DNA of 7,393 nucleotides, taken from NCBI GenBank assembly GCA_900549975.1, contig URQK01000081.1:1-7393 (forward strand). The letters are read 5' to 3'. The position numbers were made by a program, and so were the translations under genes. This DNA comes from an uncultured Mollicutes bacterium (GTDB lineage: Bacteria > Bacillota_I > Bacilli_A > RFN20 > CAG-826). Shown here in pieces: positions 1 to 5,633 of the stretch; the first letter of the stretch is position 1, and each line of letters begins with the position of its first letter. Below the pieces are notes generated by a model that saw only the letters and a program-made list of their open reading frames with translations, was not told the origin of the DNA and made no database searches.

Positions 1-8
1 GAAAATTA

Positions 9-37
9 TTGCGATTTTTTTCTAATTACATTATAAT
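9..37 (+). promoter_or_regulatory. Sigma-A-type promoter of the valS T-box transcript
   Basis: A -35-like TTGCGA (9-14) is separated by exactly 17 bases from a perfect -10 TATAAT (32-37). Transcription would start around 43-46, immediately before the first conserved T-box elements. Position, spacing and the leader downstream all agree. The -35 is off consensus in its second half. Confidence 0.75.
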
Positions 38-43
38 GTGCTT

Positions 44-251
44 GACGTTGATTAAGAGGAGTAATATTGATACTTATTTAGAGAGTCTCATGGTTGGTGC
101 AAATGAGAATAAGTTAAATGTGAATGTCGCTTATGAGTCTTCATGGAAATGACGTTGCTTGCGTTAAAAGCAAAACGAGTGTGTATTTATTTAAAAAGTA
201 CAAATTAAGGTGGTACCGCGTTATTAACGTCCTTATTGGGGACGTTTTTTT
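44..251 (+). promoter_or_regulatory. Valine T-box riboswitch leader of valS
   Basis: A T-box leader senses uncharged tRNA: when the tRNA binds, an antiterminator forms and the downstream synthetase gene is transcribed. The T-box sequence AAGGTGGTACCGCG is at 207-220. Its TGGT (211-214) can pair with a tRNA 3' end ACCA, which suits tRNA-Val with discriminator A. Stem I is recognisable: AGTAA (60-64), AGAGAG (80-85), nested helices ACTTAT/ATAAGT (72-77/109-114) and TCTCAT/ATGAGA (86-91/103-108), and a distal loop containing GGTTGGTG. The specifier after GAAT is GTC (126-128), a valine codon. A stem III hairpin lies at 153-177 (CGTT and GCTT pairing with AAGC and AACG). The antiterminator is AAGG/CCTT (207-210/231-234) plus GCGTT/AACGT (218-222/226-230), exclusive with the terminator at 226-251. 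Specifier identity and the downstream gene agree. Confidence 0.95.
226..251 (+). terminator. T-box-controlled intrinsic terminator before valS
   Basis: The stem AACGTCC (226-232) pairs with GGACGTT (240-246) across a 7-base loop and runs into seven Ts (245-251). The 5' arm and loop also supply the CCTT and AACGT segments of the antiterminator, so the two folds exclude each other. This is the OFF state of the riboswitch when tRNA-Val is fully charged. Confidence 0.9.
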
Positions 252-271
252 ATTTTGAAAGGAGAATGAAT

Positions 272-2872
272 ATGGCATTATCAACAAGATATAATCCAAA
301 AGAAGTTGAAGCAGGAAAGTACGAAAACTGGAAAAACAAAGGATATTTTAAAGCAGGAGAAGATTTAACTAAAACTAAATTTTCAATGGTTATTCCTCCA
401 CCAAATGTAACTGGTAAATTACATTTAGGTCATGCTTCTAATACTACTATGCAAGATATTATTGCTAGATATAAAAAAGCCAAAGGTTTTGATGTTTTAT
501 GGGTTCCTGGCATGGATCATGCTGGAATTGCAACACAAGCTAAAGTAGAAGCTAAATTACGTGCTGAAGGAATTTCTCGTTATGATTTAGGAAGAGAAAA
601 GTTCTTAGAAAAAGCTTGGGAATGGAAGAAAGAATACGCTGATTCTATCCATAAACAATGGGCGATTATGGGACTTTCGCTAGATTATTCCCGCGAAAGA
701 TTTACGCTTGATGAAGGCTTAAATAAGGCTGTTAGAAAAGTATTCGTTGACTTATATAATAAAGGATTAATTTATCAAGGCGAACGTATTATTAACTGGG
801 ATCCAGTACAAAAAACAGCTTTATCTAATATTGAGGTTATTTATAAAGATGATGAAGGCGAATTCTTCTATTTTAAATATAAAATCGTTAACTCTGATAA
901 ATATTTAGAAGTAGCGACAACTAGACCAGAAACTATGTTTGGTGATACTTGTGTCATTGTTAATCCAAAAGATGAACGTTATAAAGATTTAATCGGACAA
1001 AGTGTTATTAATCCCGCGAACGGAGAAATTATTCCTATTTTAGGGGATGAATACGTTGATATTGAATTTGGTACAGGAGCAATGAAATGTACACCTGCTC
1101 ATGACCCAAATGACTTTAAGATTGGCGAGAAATTTCATCAAAAGCCAATCATCATTATGAATCCAGATGCTACTATGAACGAATTATGCGGCAAATACAA
1201 AGGCTTAGATCGTTTTGAGTGCCGTAAACAATTAGTGGAAGATATCAAAAAAGATGGAAATTTGATTAAGATTGAAAAAATGGTTCACCAAGTTGGTCAT
1301 AGTGAAAGAAGCGATGCAGTTGTTGAACCTTACTTATCTAAACAATGGTTTGTTAAGATGCGTCCTTTAGCGGAACAAGCACTTAAAAATCAAGAAGGAC
1401 CAAATGCTATTGAATTTTTCCCAGAAAGATTTAATAAAGTATTTACTGGTTGGATGGAAAAAGTTGATGACTGGTGTATTTCCCGTCAACTTTGGTGGGG
1501 ACATCGTATTCCAGCCTATTATCATAAAGTGACAGGTGCTGTTGTTGTTAGCGAAGAACCACCAATAGACATAGAAAACTACGTCCAAGATGAAGACGTA
1601 TTAGATACATGGTTCTCATCTGCTTTATGGCCATTTACAACATTAGGATGGCCTAATAAAACAAGTGATTATGAGCGTTATTTCCCATTAGATTTAATGG
1701 TTACTGCTTATGATATTATTTTCTTCTGGGTATCAAGAATGATTTTCCAAAGCTTAGAATTTACGAAAAAACCACCATTTGAAAAAGTATTAATTCATGG
1801 TTTAATTCGTGATCCATTAGGACGTAAGATGTCTAAATCACTTGGTAATGGGGTTGATCCAATTGATGTTATTAATAAATATGGCGCGGATGCTTTAAGA
1901 TACTTTATTACTACAACTGGTACACCAGGACAAGATTCACGTTATATTGAAGAAAAAGTCGAAAGTAGCGCTAATTACATTAATAAAATTTGGAATGCGG
2001 CTAGATTCGTGTTAGCAAATTTAGGTGATAATTTTAAGTCTCATCCTATTACATTAGAAGAGTTAAACCCATTAGATCGCTATATTATGTCTAAACTTCA
2101 AATGACTATTGAAGCAGTTACTACTAATATGGATCGCTTTGAATTAGGAAATGCTTCAACACACTTATATAACTTTGTCTATGATGATTTCTGTTCTTGG
2201 TACTTAGAAATGGCTAAAGTTACTTTAAATGGCGATAATGAAGCTCAAAAAGATATTACCAAACAAGTATTATTTAAAGTATTACAAGGTATCATTATGA
2301 TGATTTATCCTTATACTCCATTCGTTGCGGAAGAACTTTACTTAAACTTACCAGAACATTTAGATTCAATTATGTTAGCAAGTTATCCAGAAGTTGATAA
2401 TTCATTCATTGATAAATCCGCAATTGAAGAGGTAACAACTTTATTTAATCTTATTAAAGATATTCGAAATTACAAAGTTGAGAATGATTTAGCTCCAAAT
2501 GCTTCCATAACTTTACATATTTATGATCCAAAAGCACTTTATAAAAAATATATTCCTTACTTAACAAGATTTACTTTTGCAAGTAACATTATTTTTGAAG
2601 AAAAAGAAGAAGCATTACAAAACTACAATTTATTCATTTATCCATTAGTGCAATTTGGTGTTGAAGATAATATTGATAAAGTAGCATTACTTAATAAACT
2701 TAATGCTGAACTTGAGAAAATGAAGTCCGAGATTAGTCGCTGTGAAAAAATGCTTAATAATCCTAATTTCGTTAATAAAGCACCAGAAAAGAAAGTAAAT
2801 GAAGAAAAAGAAAAGCTTGCTAATTATCAAGATAAATTAGAAGCAATTCAAAAAAAGATTGAAAAATTATAA
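272..2872 (+). CDS. valS: Valyl-tRNA synthetase (ValRS, EC 6.1.1.9)
   Basis: This cytoplasmic class Ia synthetase charges tRNA-Val and hydrolyses mischarged Thr-tRNA-Val. The 866-residue protein has the HIGH-type signature HLGH at residues 51-54 within PPPNVTGKLHLGH, the CP1 editing-domain motif TTRPET at 216-221 followed by GTGAMKCTPAHDPND, and KMSKS at 519-523. An anticodon-binding helical domain follows, then a charged C-terminal coiled-coil arm (about 805-866) containing NPNFVNKAP, which is characteristic of ValRS rather than IleRS or LeuRS. Length is normal for bacterial ValRS. Two ATGs are possible: 266 lies only one base after AAAGGAG (258-264), while 272 is seven bases after it and gives MALSTRYNPKEVE, so 272 is preferred. 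A start further upstream would lie inside the terminator hairpin. Expression should be controlled by the valine T-box upstream. Trp codons are all TGG. Confidence 0.97.
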   Translation: MALSTRYNPKEVEAGKYENWKNKGYFKAGEDLTKTKFSMVIPPPNVTGKLHLGHASNTTMQDIIARYKKAKGFDVLWVPGMDHAGIATQAKVEAKLRAEGISRYDLGREKFLEKAWEWKKEYADSIHKQWAIMGLSLDYSRERFTLDEGLNKAVRKVFVDLYNKGLIYQGERIINWDPVQKTALSNIEVIYKDDEGEFFYFKYKIVNSDKYLEVATTRPETMFGDTCVIVNPKDERYKDLIGQSVINPANGEIIPILGDEYVDIEFGTGAMKCTPAHDPNDFKIGEKFHQKPIIIMNPDATMNELCGKYKGLDRFECRKQLVEDIKKDGNLIKIEKMVHQVGHSERSDAVVEPYLSKQWFVKMRPLAEQALKNQEGPNAIEFFPERFNKVFTGWMEKVDDWCISRQLWWGHRIPAYYHKVTGAVVVSEEPPIDIENYVQDEDVLDTWFSSALWPFTTLGWPNKTSDYERYFPLDLMVTAYDIIFFWVSRMIFQSLEFTKKPPFEKVLIHGLIRDPLGRKMSKSLGNGVDPIDVINKYGADALRYFITTTGTPGQDSRYIEEKVESSANYINKIWNAARFVLANLGDNFKSHPITLEELNPLDRYIMSKLQMTIEAVTTNMDRFELGNASTHLYNFVYDDFCSWYLEMAKVTLNGDNEAQKDITKQVLFKVLQGIIMMIYPYTPFVAEELYLNLPEHLDSIMLASYPEVDNSFIDKSAIEEVTTLFNLIKDIRNYKVENDLAPNASITLHIYDPKALYKKYIPYLTRFTFASNIIFEEKEEALQNYNLFIYPLVQFGVEDNIDKVALLNKLNAELEKMKSEISRCEKMLNNPNFVNKAPEKKVNEEKEKLANYQDKLEAIQKKIEKL

Positions 2873-2873
2873 T
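2846..2873 (+). promoter_or_regulatory. Possible weak promoter at the valS stop codon
   Basis: A perfect -10 hexamer TATAAT (2868-2873) overlaps the valS TAA. The -35 candidate 16 bases upstream, ATTCAA (2846-2851), is poor. If active it would start transcripts near 2880 and drive the peptide gene and radC through the hairpin at 2899-2927. In A/T-rich DNA such a -10 is common by chance, so this is tentative. Confidence 0.22.
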
Positions 2874-2898
2874 ATTTTATTCGAAAATTAAGTTTTGA

Positions 2899-2927
2899 CC
2901 TCCTATAAGATAATAGGAGGTTTTTTT
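2899..2927 (+). terminator. Intrinsic terminator after valS, overlapping the next gene's RBS
   Basis: CCTCCTAT (2899-2906) pairs perfectly with ATAGGAGG (2913-2920) across the 6-base loop AAGATA. One more A-T pair (2898/2921) is possible, and seven Ts follow (2921-2927). This is a standard Rho-independent terminator shape, 26 bases after the valS stop. It is unusual because the 3' arm contains AGGAGG and the T-run ends directly at the ATG of the next gene. It may therefore act as a read-through attenuator and a lid on translation as well as the end of the valS transcript. Confidence 0.85.
2915..2920 (+). promoter_or_regulatory. Shine-Dalgarno AGGAGG hidden in the terminator stem
   Basis: AGGAGG lies seven bases (the T-run) upstream of the ATG at 2928, an ideal distance, and fixes that start. 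The same six bases form most of the 3' arm of the hairpin and pair with CCTCCT (2899-2904). The site would be inaccessible in a read-through RNA unless the hairpin is opened or the RNA starts inside it. Confidence 0.85.
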
Positions 2928-3104
2928 ATGAAACGATTAAATGATGAAGAATTAGCTTTGATCACTGGTGGCGAAGCAATAACTATTGCTACAGTTATGG
3001 CTATATTAGCTATCGCTTTAGCAACAGTTGTTGTTTATCGTATCTTTGTTTCTAAAGGTGGTAATGCTACTTTCCCTGGTGGCTTTAAATTCACTTGGGA
3101 ATAA
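2928..3104 (+). CDS. Double-glycine-leader small hydrophobic peptide (bacteriocin-like precursor)
   Basis: The 58-residue product begins with a textbook GG leader: residues 4-15, LNDEELALITGG, match the LSxxELxxIxGG consensus in register, with Asn for Ser. Leaders of this kind are cut after the second Gly by C39-peptidase ABC transporters that export bacteriocins and signalling peptides. Cleavage after G15 would leave 43 residues: a hydrophobic, probably membrane-spanning segment (about 17-37, rich in Ala, Ile, Val), then a Lys/Gly loop (SKGG, 42-45) and an aromatic tail with PGGF (50-53) and FTW near the end. It has no Cys, so disulfide or lanthionine rings are excluded. The ATG is set by AGGAGG (2915-2920); no other start fits. 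The stop shares a base with the radC ATG (TAATG), so the two are probably co-translated. No transporter, C39 protease or recognisable immunity gene lies in the window. Bacteriocin, signal peptide and toxin-like membrane peptide are all possible; I do not recognise the mature sequence. Confidence 0.85.
   Translation: MKRLNDEELALITGGEAITIATVMAILAIALATVVVYRIFVSKGGNATFPGGFKFTWE
2941..2959 (+). repeat. Copy 1 of a 19-bp exact direct repeat (peptide leader)
   Basis: ATGATGAAGAATTAGCTTT is identical to 3855-3873. It lies inside the GG-leader coding region and encodes the stretch DEELAL. The second copy, in the minC start region, is read in the same frame. Confidence 0.8.
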
Positions 3105-3778
3105 TGGGAAAAATTAAAAATATTCCTATTAATGAAAGACCGCGCGAAAAAGCAAAAAAGTATGGCATAGCGACATTATCTAATGCCGAATTACTTGCCA
3201 TACTTATTTTGTGCGGTACAGTGGGTAGTAGTGCATTAGAAATAGCCAACAATTTATTAGATAAAGGCGGATTAATTAATTTATCGTCTTTAAGTTATGA
3301 AGAATTAATTGATTTTAAAGGGATAAGTAGTGCAAAAGCGATTACCTTACTAGCGGTTTTTGAGTTAAATAAAAGAATTGAACACCTAAAAGTTGAACAA
3401 AAAAGAAAGATAACATCAAGCGAAGATGTCTATTTAATGCTAAAGTCTAAATTTAATAACTTGAGTCAAGAAGAAGTATTAATTCTTATACTTTCAACTT
3501 CCAATATTGTAATTAAAGAAGTCGTGGTAGCGAAGGGGAGTTTTGATTCAGTAAATTTAGATTTTCGCGTTTTAATATCACTTCTTTTAAAGGCAAACGC
3601 TACTAAATTTATTTTGATACATAATCATCCTTTTGGAAGTGCAAAACCAAGTAAAGAAGATATTGCAATGACTAATGTGATTAAAAAGAAAACCAAAGAG
3701 TTTTCTATTCGTTTATTAGACCATATTATCTTTGGAAATCAAGAATATTTTTCTTTTAAAGACCAAACTCTTATATGA
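3104..3778 (+). CDS. radC: RadC family protein (JAB/MPN+ domain, UPF0758)
   Basis: The 224-residue protein has the two-part RadC architecture. The N-terminal helical region starts with NERPREKAKKYG and carries SNAELLAIL and the helix-hairpin-helix-like FKGISSAKA. The C-terminal JAB/MPN+ metal-binding domain has HNHPFG at 173-178 followed by PSKED (182-186), so the two His and the Asp of the JAMM metal site are present. RadC proteins were once called DNA repair proteins, but their biochemical role is unsettled; a metallo-hydrolase or nuclease-type activity is only implied by the fold. Start: the ATG at 3104 shares its A with the stop of the upstream peptide gene (TAATG), and only a weak GGGA (3097-3100) precedes it, so initiation probably depends on ribosomes finishing the peptide. 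A GTG/TTG further upstream is less likely. Length is typical of the family. radC also belongs to this cluster in Bacillus. Confidence 0.93.
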   Translation: MGKIKNIPINERPREKAKKYGIATLSNAELLAILILCGTVGSSALEIANNLLDKGGLINLSSLSYEELIDFKGISSAKAITLLAVFELNKRIEHLKVEQKRKITSSEDVYLMLKSKFNNLSQEEVLILILSTSNIVIKEVVVAKGSFDSVNLDFRVLISLLLKANATKFILIHNHPFGSAKPSKEDIAMTNVIKKKTKEFSIRLLDHIIFGNQEYFSFKDQTLI

Positions 3779-3802
3779 CACTTTTCGACACTAGATTATG
3801 AT
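3775..3802 (+). promoter_or_regulatory. Candidate promoter for minC-minD
   Basis: ATGACA (3775-3780, five of six matches to TTGACA) overlaps the radC stop. It is followed after 16 bases by TATGAT (3797-3802, five of six matches to TATAAT). Transcription would start near 3809, giving a very short leader before the minC ribosome site. The -10 lies across the 5' arm and loop of the inverted repeat at 3790-3812. Hexamer matches alone do not prove activity. Confidence 0.4.
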
Positions 3803-3812
3803 TTAATCTAGT
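3790..3812 (+). promoter_or_regulatory. Perfect 9-bp inverted repeat upstream of minC (operator or RNA hairpin)
   Basis: ACTAGATTA (3790-3798) and TAATCTAGT (3804-3812) are perfect reverse complements around a 5-base centre TGATT. It is not a terminator: GAAGTGAGG-type ribosome-site sequence rather than a T-run follows it. It covers the candidate -10 and start region for minCD, as an operator would. As RNA it would be a hairpin just before the Shine-Dalgarno. The role is inferred only from position. Confidence 0.5.
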
Positions 3813-3829
3813 AAGTGAGGTGCATTATT

Positions 3830-4324
3830 ATGGAGACGCTTGTTATTAATAACGATGATGAAGAATTAGCTTTAACGACAATTAACAAATACTTAGAAGA
3901 AAGAATATTTGACAAAAAGAAAAAAGAGATATGTTTGGTGTTTTCTAAAAAACCAACCAAATCATTTTTTAAATTAGTTTTATTAGCTTTTTATGATTAT
4001 AAAAGTGCTTATTTAAAAATGATTAAATATGAAAAAGAAAAAAAGACTAATACTCATAAAACCATTATCCATGCTGGAGAAGAAGTATATTTTAATGAGC
4101 CATTAATAGTGATTGGTAATGTTAATAAAGATGCCAATTTATATATTCGAAGCAACATTGTTTTTATTGGCGATGTTAAAGGTAATATATATTTATTAGA
4201 TGATAATTCATCAATCTATGCTGATAAATTTACTAATGCGATTTTTATTGATAGCTATGGAAGAAAAAAAGTATTCACAGCTAGCAAAAGAATTATAAAT
4301 CATGATGAAATGGAGGCATTATAA
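3830..4324 (+). CDS. minC: Septum-site inhibitor MinC (short, divergent)
   Basis: MinC is recruited to the membrane by MinD and blocks FtsZ assembly away from mid-cell. The 164-residue product has a C-terminal half (about 79-145) reading like the MinC beta-helix: HAGEEVYFNEPLIVIGNVNKDANL, then IVFIGDVKGNIY, matching the family pattern of GDV-type turns with small repeated beta-strands. The N-terminal half (1-75) is Lys-rich and weakly conserved, and there is little linker, so it is clearly shorter than the roughly 220-residue Bacillus protein. Start: ATG at 3830 lies nine bases after GAGG (3817-3820); the GTG at 3815 would place the ribosome site inside the gene. It ends in TAATG, overlapping minD by one base with GGAGG (4312-4316) inside its 3' end. 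The adjacent minD makes the call much safer than the sequence alone; a bactofilin-like beta-helix protein is the alternative. Confidence 0.82.
   Translation: METLVINNDDEELALTTINKYLEERIFDKKKKEICLVFSKKPTKSFFKLVLLAFYDYKSAYLKMIKYEKEKKTNTHKTIIHAGEEVYFNEPLIVIGNVNKDANLYIRSNIVFIGDVKGNIYLLDDNSSIYADKFTNAIFIDSYGRKKVFTASKRIINHDEMEAL
3855..3873 (+). repeat. Copy 2 of a 19-bp exact direct repeat (start region of minC)
   Basis: Identical to 2941-2959 and read in the same frame, giving DEELAL at MinC residues 10-15. The spacing between the copies is 914 bp. Confidence 0.8.
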
Positions 4325-5091
4325 TGGCAAGAGTTATTGTAGTTACTAGTGGTAAAGGTGGAGTAGGCAAAACGACTGTCTCGAGTTTGTTAGGGAGATA
4401 TTTAGCAAAAAATGGAGAAAAAGTTGTGCTTATTGATGCGGATTTGGGACTTAAAAATTTAGACGTAGTTTTAGGCCTTGAATCACGCGTAATTTATGAC
4501 TTAGAAGATATTGTAAAAGGACGCGCAACAATCAAACAAGCATTAGTGCAAGATAAAGTTTCACCGTTTTTATATTTATTACCAGCATCATTACGTATTG
4601 AAGTAACAGATATTAATGAAAGTTATATGACTTCAATTGTTAATCAATTAAATGCAGATTTTGATTATATCATTATTGATTCGCCTGCTGGCATTGAAAA
4701 AGGTTTCTTTAACGCTATTAAAAACGCTAAAGAAGCAATAGTGGTATTAACATTAGATAAAACTTCTTTGCGCGATGGTGATAAAGTGATCGGCCTATTA
4801 AAAAACAATCAAATTAATGATATAAAGTTAGTTATAAACCGCTACAACAAGCGTGATGAAAGTCAACTTTCTTTAGCGGAAGTAGAAAGAATAATGGATG
4901 TTGAAATTATTGCTAAAATTCCAGAAAGTAAAGACATCAAGTCGGAACAAAATTATGGATTATTAATTACTAAAAATTCAGATGCCGATATAGCGTTTAA
5001 AAACTTATCAAATAAGATTTTAGGTAAAGAAGAAATAATTTCTAAACCAAATTTTATGTCTAGATTCATTAAAACGCTATCAAAGTCATAA
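4324..5091 (+). CDS. minD: Septum-site-determining ATPase MinD
   Basis: MinD is a ParA/MinD-type ATPase that dimerises with ATP on the inner face of the membrane and recruits MinC. The 255-residue protein has the deviant Walker A KGGVGKTT (11-18, with signature Lys11 and Lys16), the switch I region LIDADLGLKNLD (36-47), and Walker B/switch II IIIDSPAGIEKGF (D119). The C-terminus, NFMSRFIKTLSKS, is a short amphipathic helix of the kind used as a MinD membrane-targeting sequence, which separates it from soluble ParA or Mrp proteins. The start is set by GGAGG (4312-4316), seven bases upstream inside minC, and shares its first base with the minC stop. No minE or divIVA is present in the window, so which spatial regulator is used cannot be told. 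Length is normal. Confidence 0.96.
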   Translation: MARVIVVTSGKGGVGKTTVSSLLGRYLAKNGEKVVLIDADLGLKNLDVVLGLESRVIYDLEDIVKGRATIKQALVQDKVSPFLYLLPASLRIEVTDINESYMTSIVNQLNADFDYIIIDSPAGIEKGFFNAIKNAKEAIVVLTLDKTSLRDGDKVIGLLKNNQINDIKLVINRYNKRDESQLSLAEVERIMDVEIIAKIPESKDIKSEQNYGLLITKNSDADIAFKNLSNKILGKEEIISKPNFMSRFIKTLSKS

Positions 5092-5108
5092 TATTTAATG
5101 GTGATAAT

Positions 5109-5633
5109 ATGGAAAATCAAGTTAAAGAAGTCAAAGAAAGAAAAGTACATCGCTTTAATGGTTTATATGTATTTGGCATTTCATTCTTGTTATTAGTGTC
5201 AATTTGTATGGGTGGATTAATATACGCAAAATATAATCCTGATGGTGAAATATTTGGCATATCATTTACGACAATTAATGAAAAGTTTGAAGATTTTTTA
5301 GCCGTTTTTAAAAATGACGATTCTGCAAGTAAAGTTGACGCAAATGTAAAGTATATTCATATTTCTAACAATTATTATAAATGTGAAGGTAATAGCGTTC
5401 TTGCTTTAAGAAGCGGAAGTGTTAGTAAAGTATCCAAAGACAATGATAACTATTTTGTTCTTATTCATTATGATAATGATGTTGATGCCTATTATTATGA
5501 TTTACTTGATTTAAATGTAAAAGAAAATGAAACTTTAAATTCTGGAGATAATATTGCTACTTATAAAACACAATTCAAAGTAATTTTTAAAAAGAATAAT
5601 ACTTTAATTAATTATGAAGAAGCAATTAGTTAA
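5109..5633 (+). CDS. spoIVFA: SpoIVFA-like membrane protein with degenerate LytM/M23 domain
   Basis: The 174-residue protein has a charged cytoplasmic N-terminus (1-17), one membrane segment (about 18-40) and an outside part. Its last 80 residues follow the LytM/M23 fold pattern: VLALRSGSVSKVSKDNDNY, FVLIHYDNDVDAYYYDLLDL, VKENETLNSGDNIATY. The HxH that would bind zinc in an active endopeptidase is replaced by DAYYYDLL (126-133), so catalysis is unlikely. Bacillus SpoIVFA has the same layout, a TM plus inactive LytM-type domain, and holds the intramembrane protease SpoIVFB inactive. The identity rests on that architecture and on the next gene, which it overlaps by 20 bases. Start: ATG 5109, 17 bases after minD, with a modest GGTGA (5100-5104). 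Without the neighbour I would call it only an M23-like membrane protein. Confidence 0.72.
   Translation: MENQVKEVKERKVHRFNGLYVFGISFLLLVSICMGGLIYAKYNPDGEIFGISFTTINEKFEDFLAVFKNDDSASKVDANVKYIHISNNYYKCEGNSVLALRSGSVSKVSKDNDNYFVLIHYDNDVDAYYYDLLDLNVKENETLNSGDNIATYKTQFKVIFKKNNTLINYEEAIS

Noticed and set aside
236..271. Upstream extension of the valS reading frame (TTG at 236, ATG at 266)
   Set aside because: 236 lies inside the T-box terminator stem-loop and has no ribosome site. 266 is one base after AAAGGAG, too close; 272 has the correct seven-base spacing.
1367..1588. Reverse-strand open frame within valS
   Set aside because: Antisense to a conserved part of ValRS, with no ribosome site and no family resemblance.
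2928..3104. Calling the small peptide ComC because comC lies near valS in Bacillus
   Set aside because: Bacillus ComC is a large prepilin peptidase, unrelated to this GG-leader peptide. The streptococcal ComC pheromone shares only the leader type, so no symbol is given.
3776..3778. TGA read as Trp (Mycoplasma code) at the end of radC
   Set aside because: RadC ends naturally here, the extension would be a meaningless tail, and all Trp positions in ValRS and the peptide use TGG.
3790..3812. Inverted repeat after radC as a Rho-independent terminator
   Set aside because: No T-run follows; a ribosome-binding sequence does.
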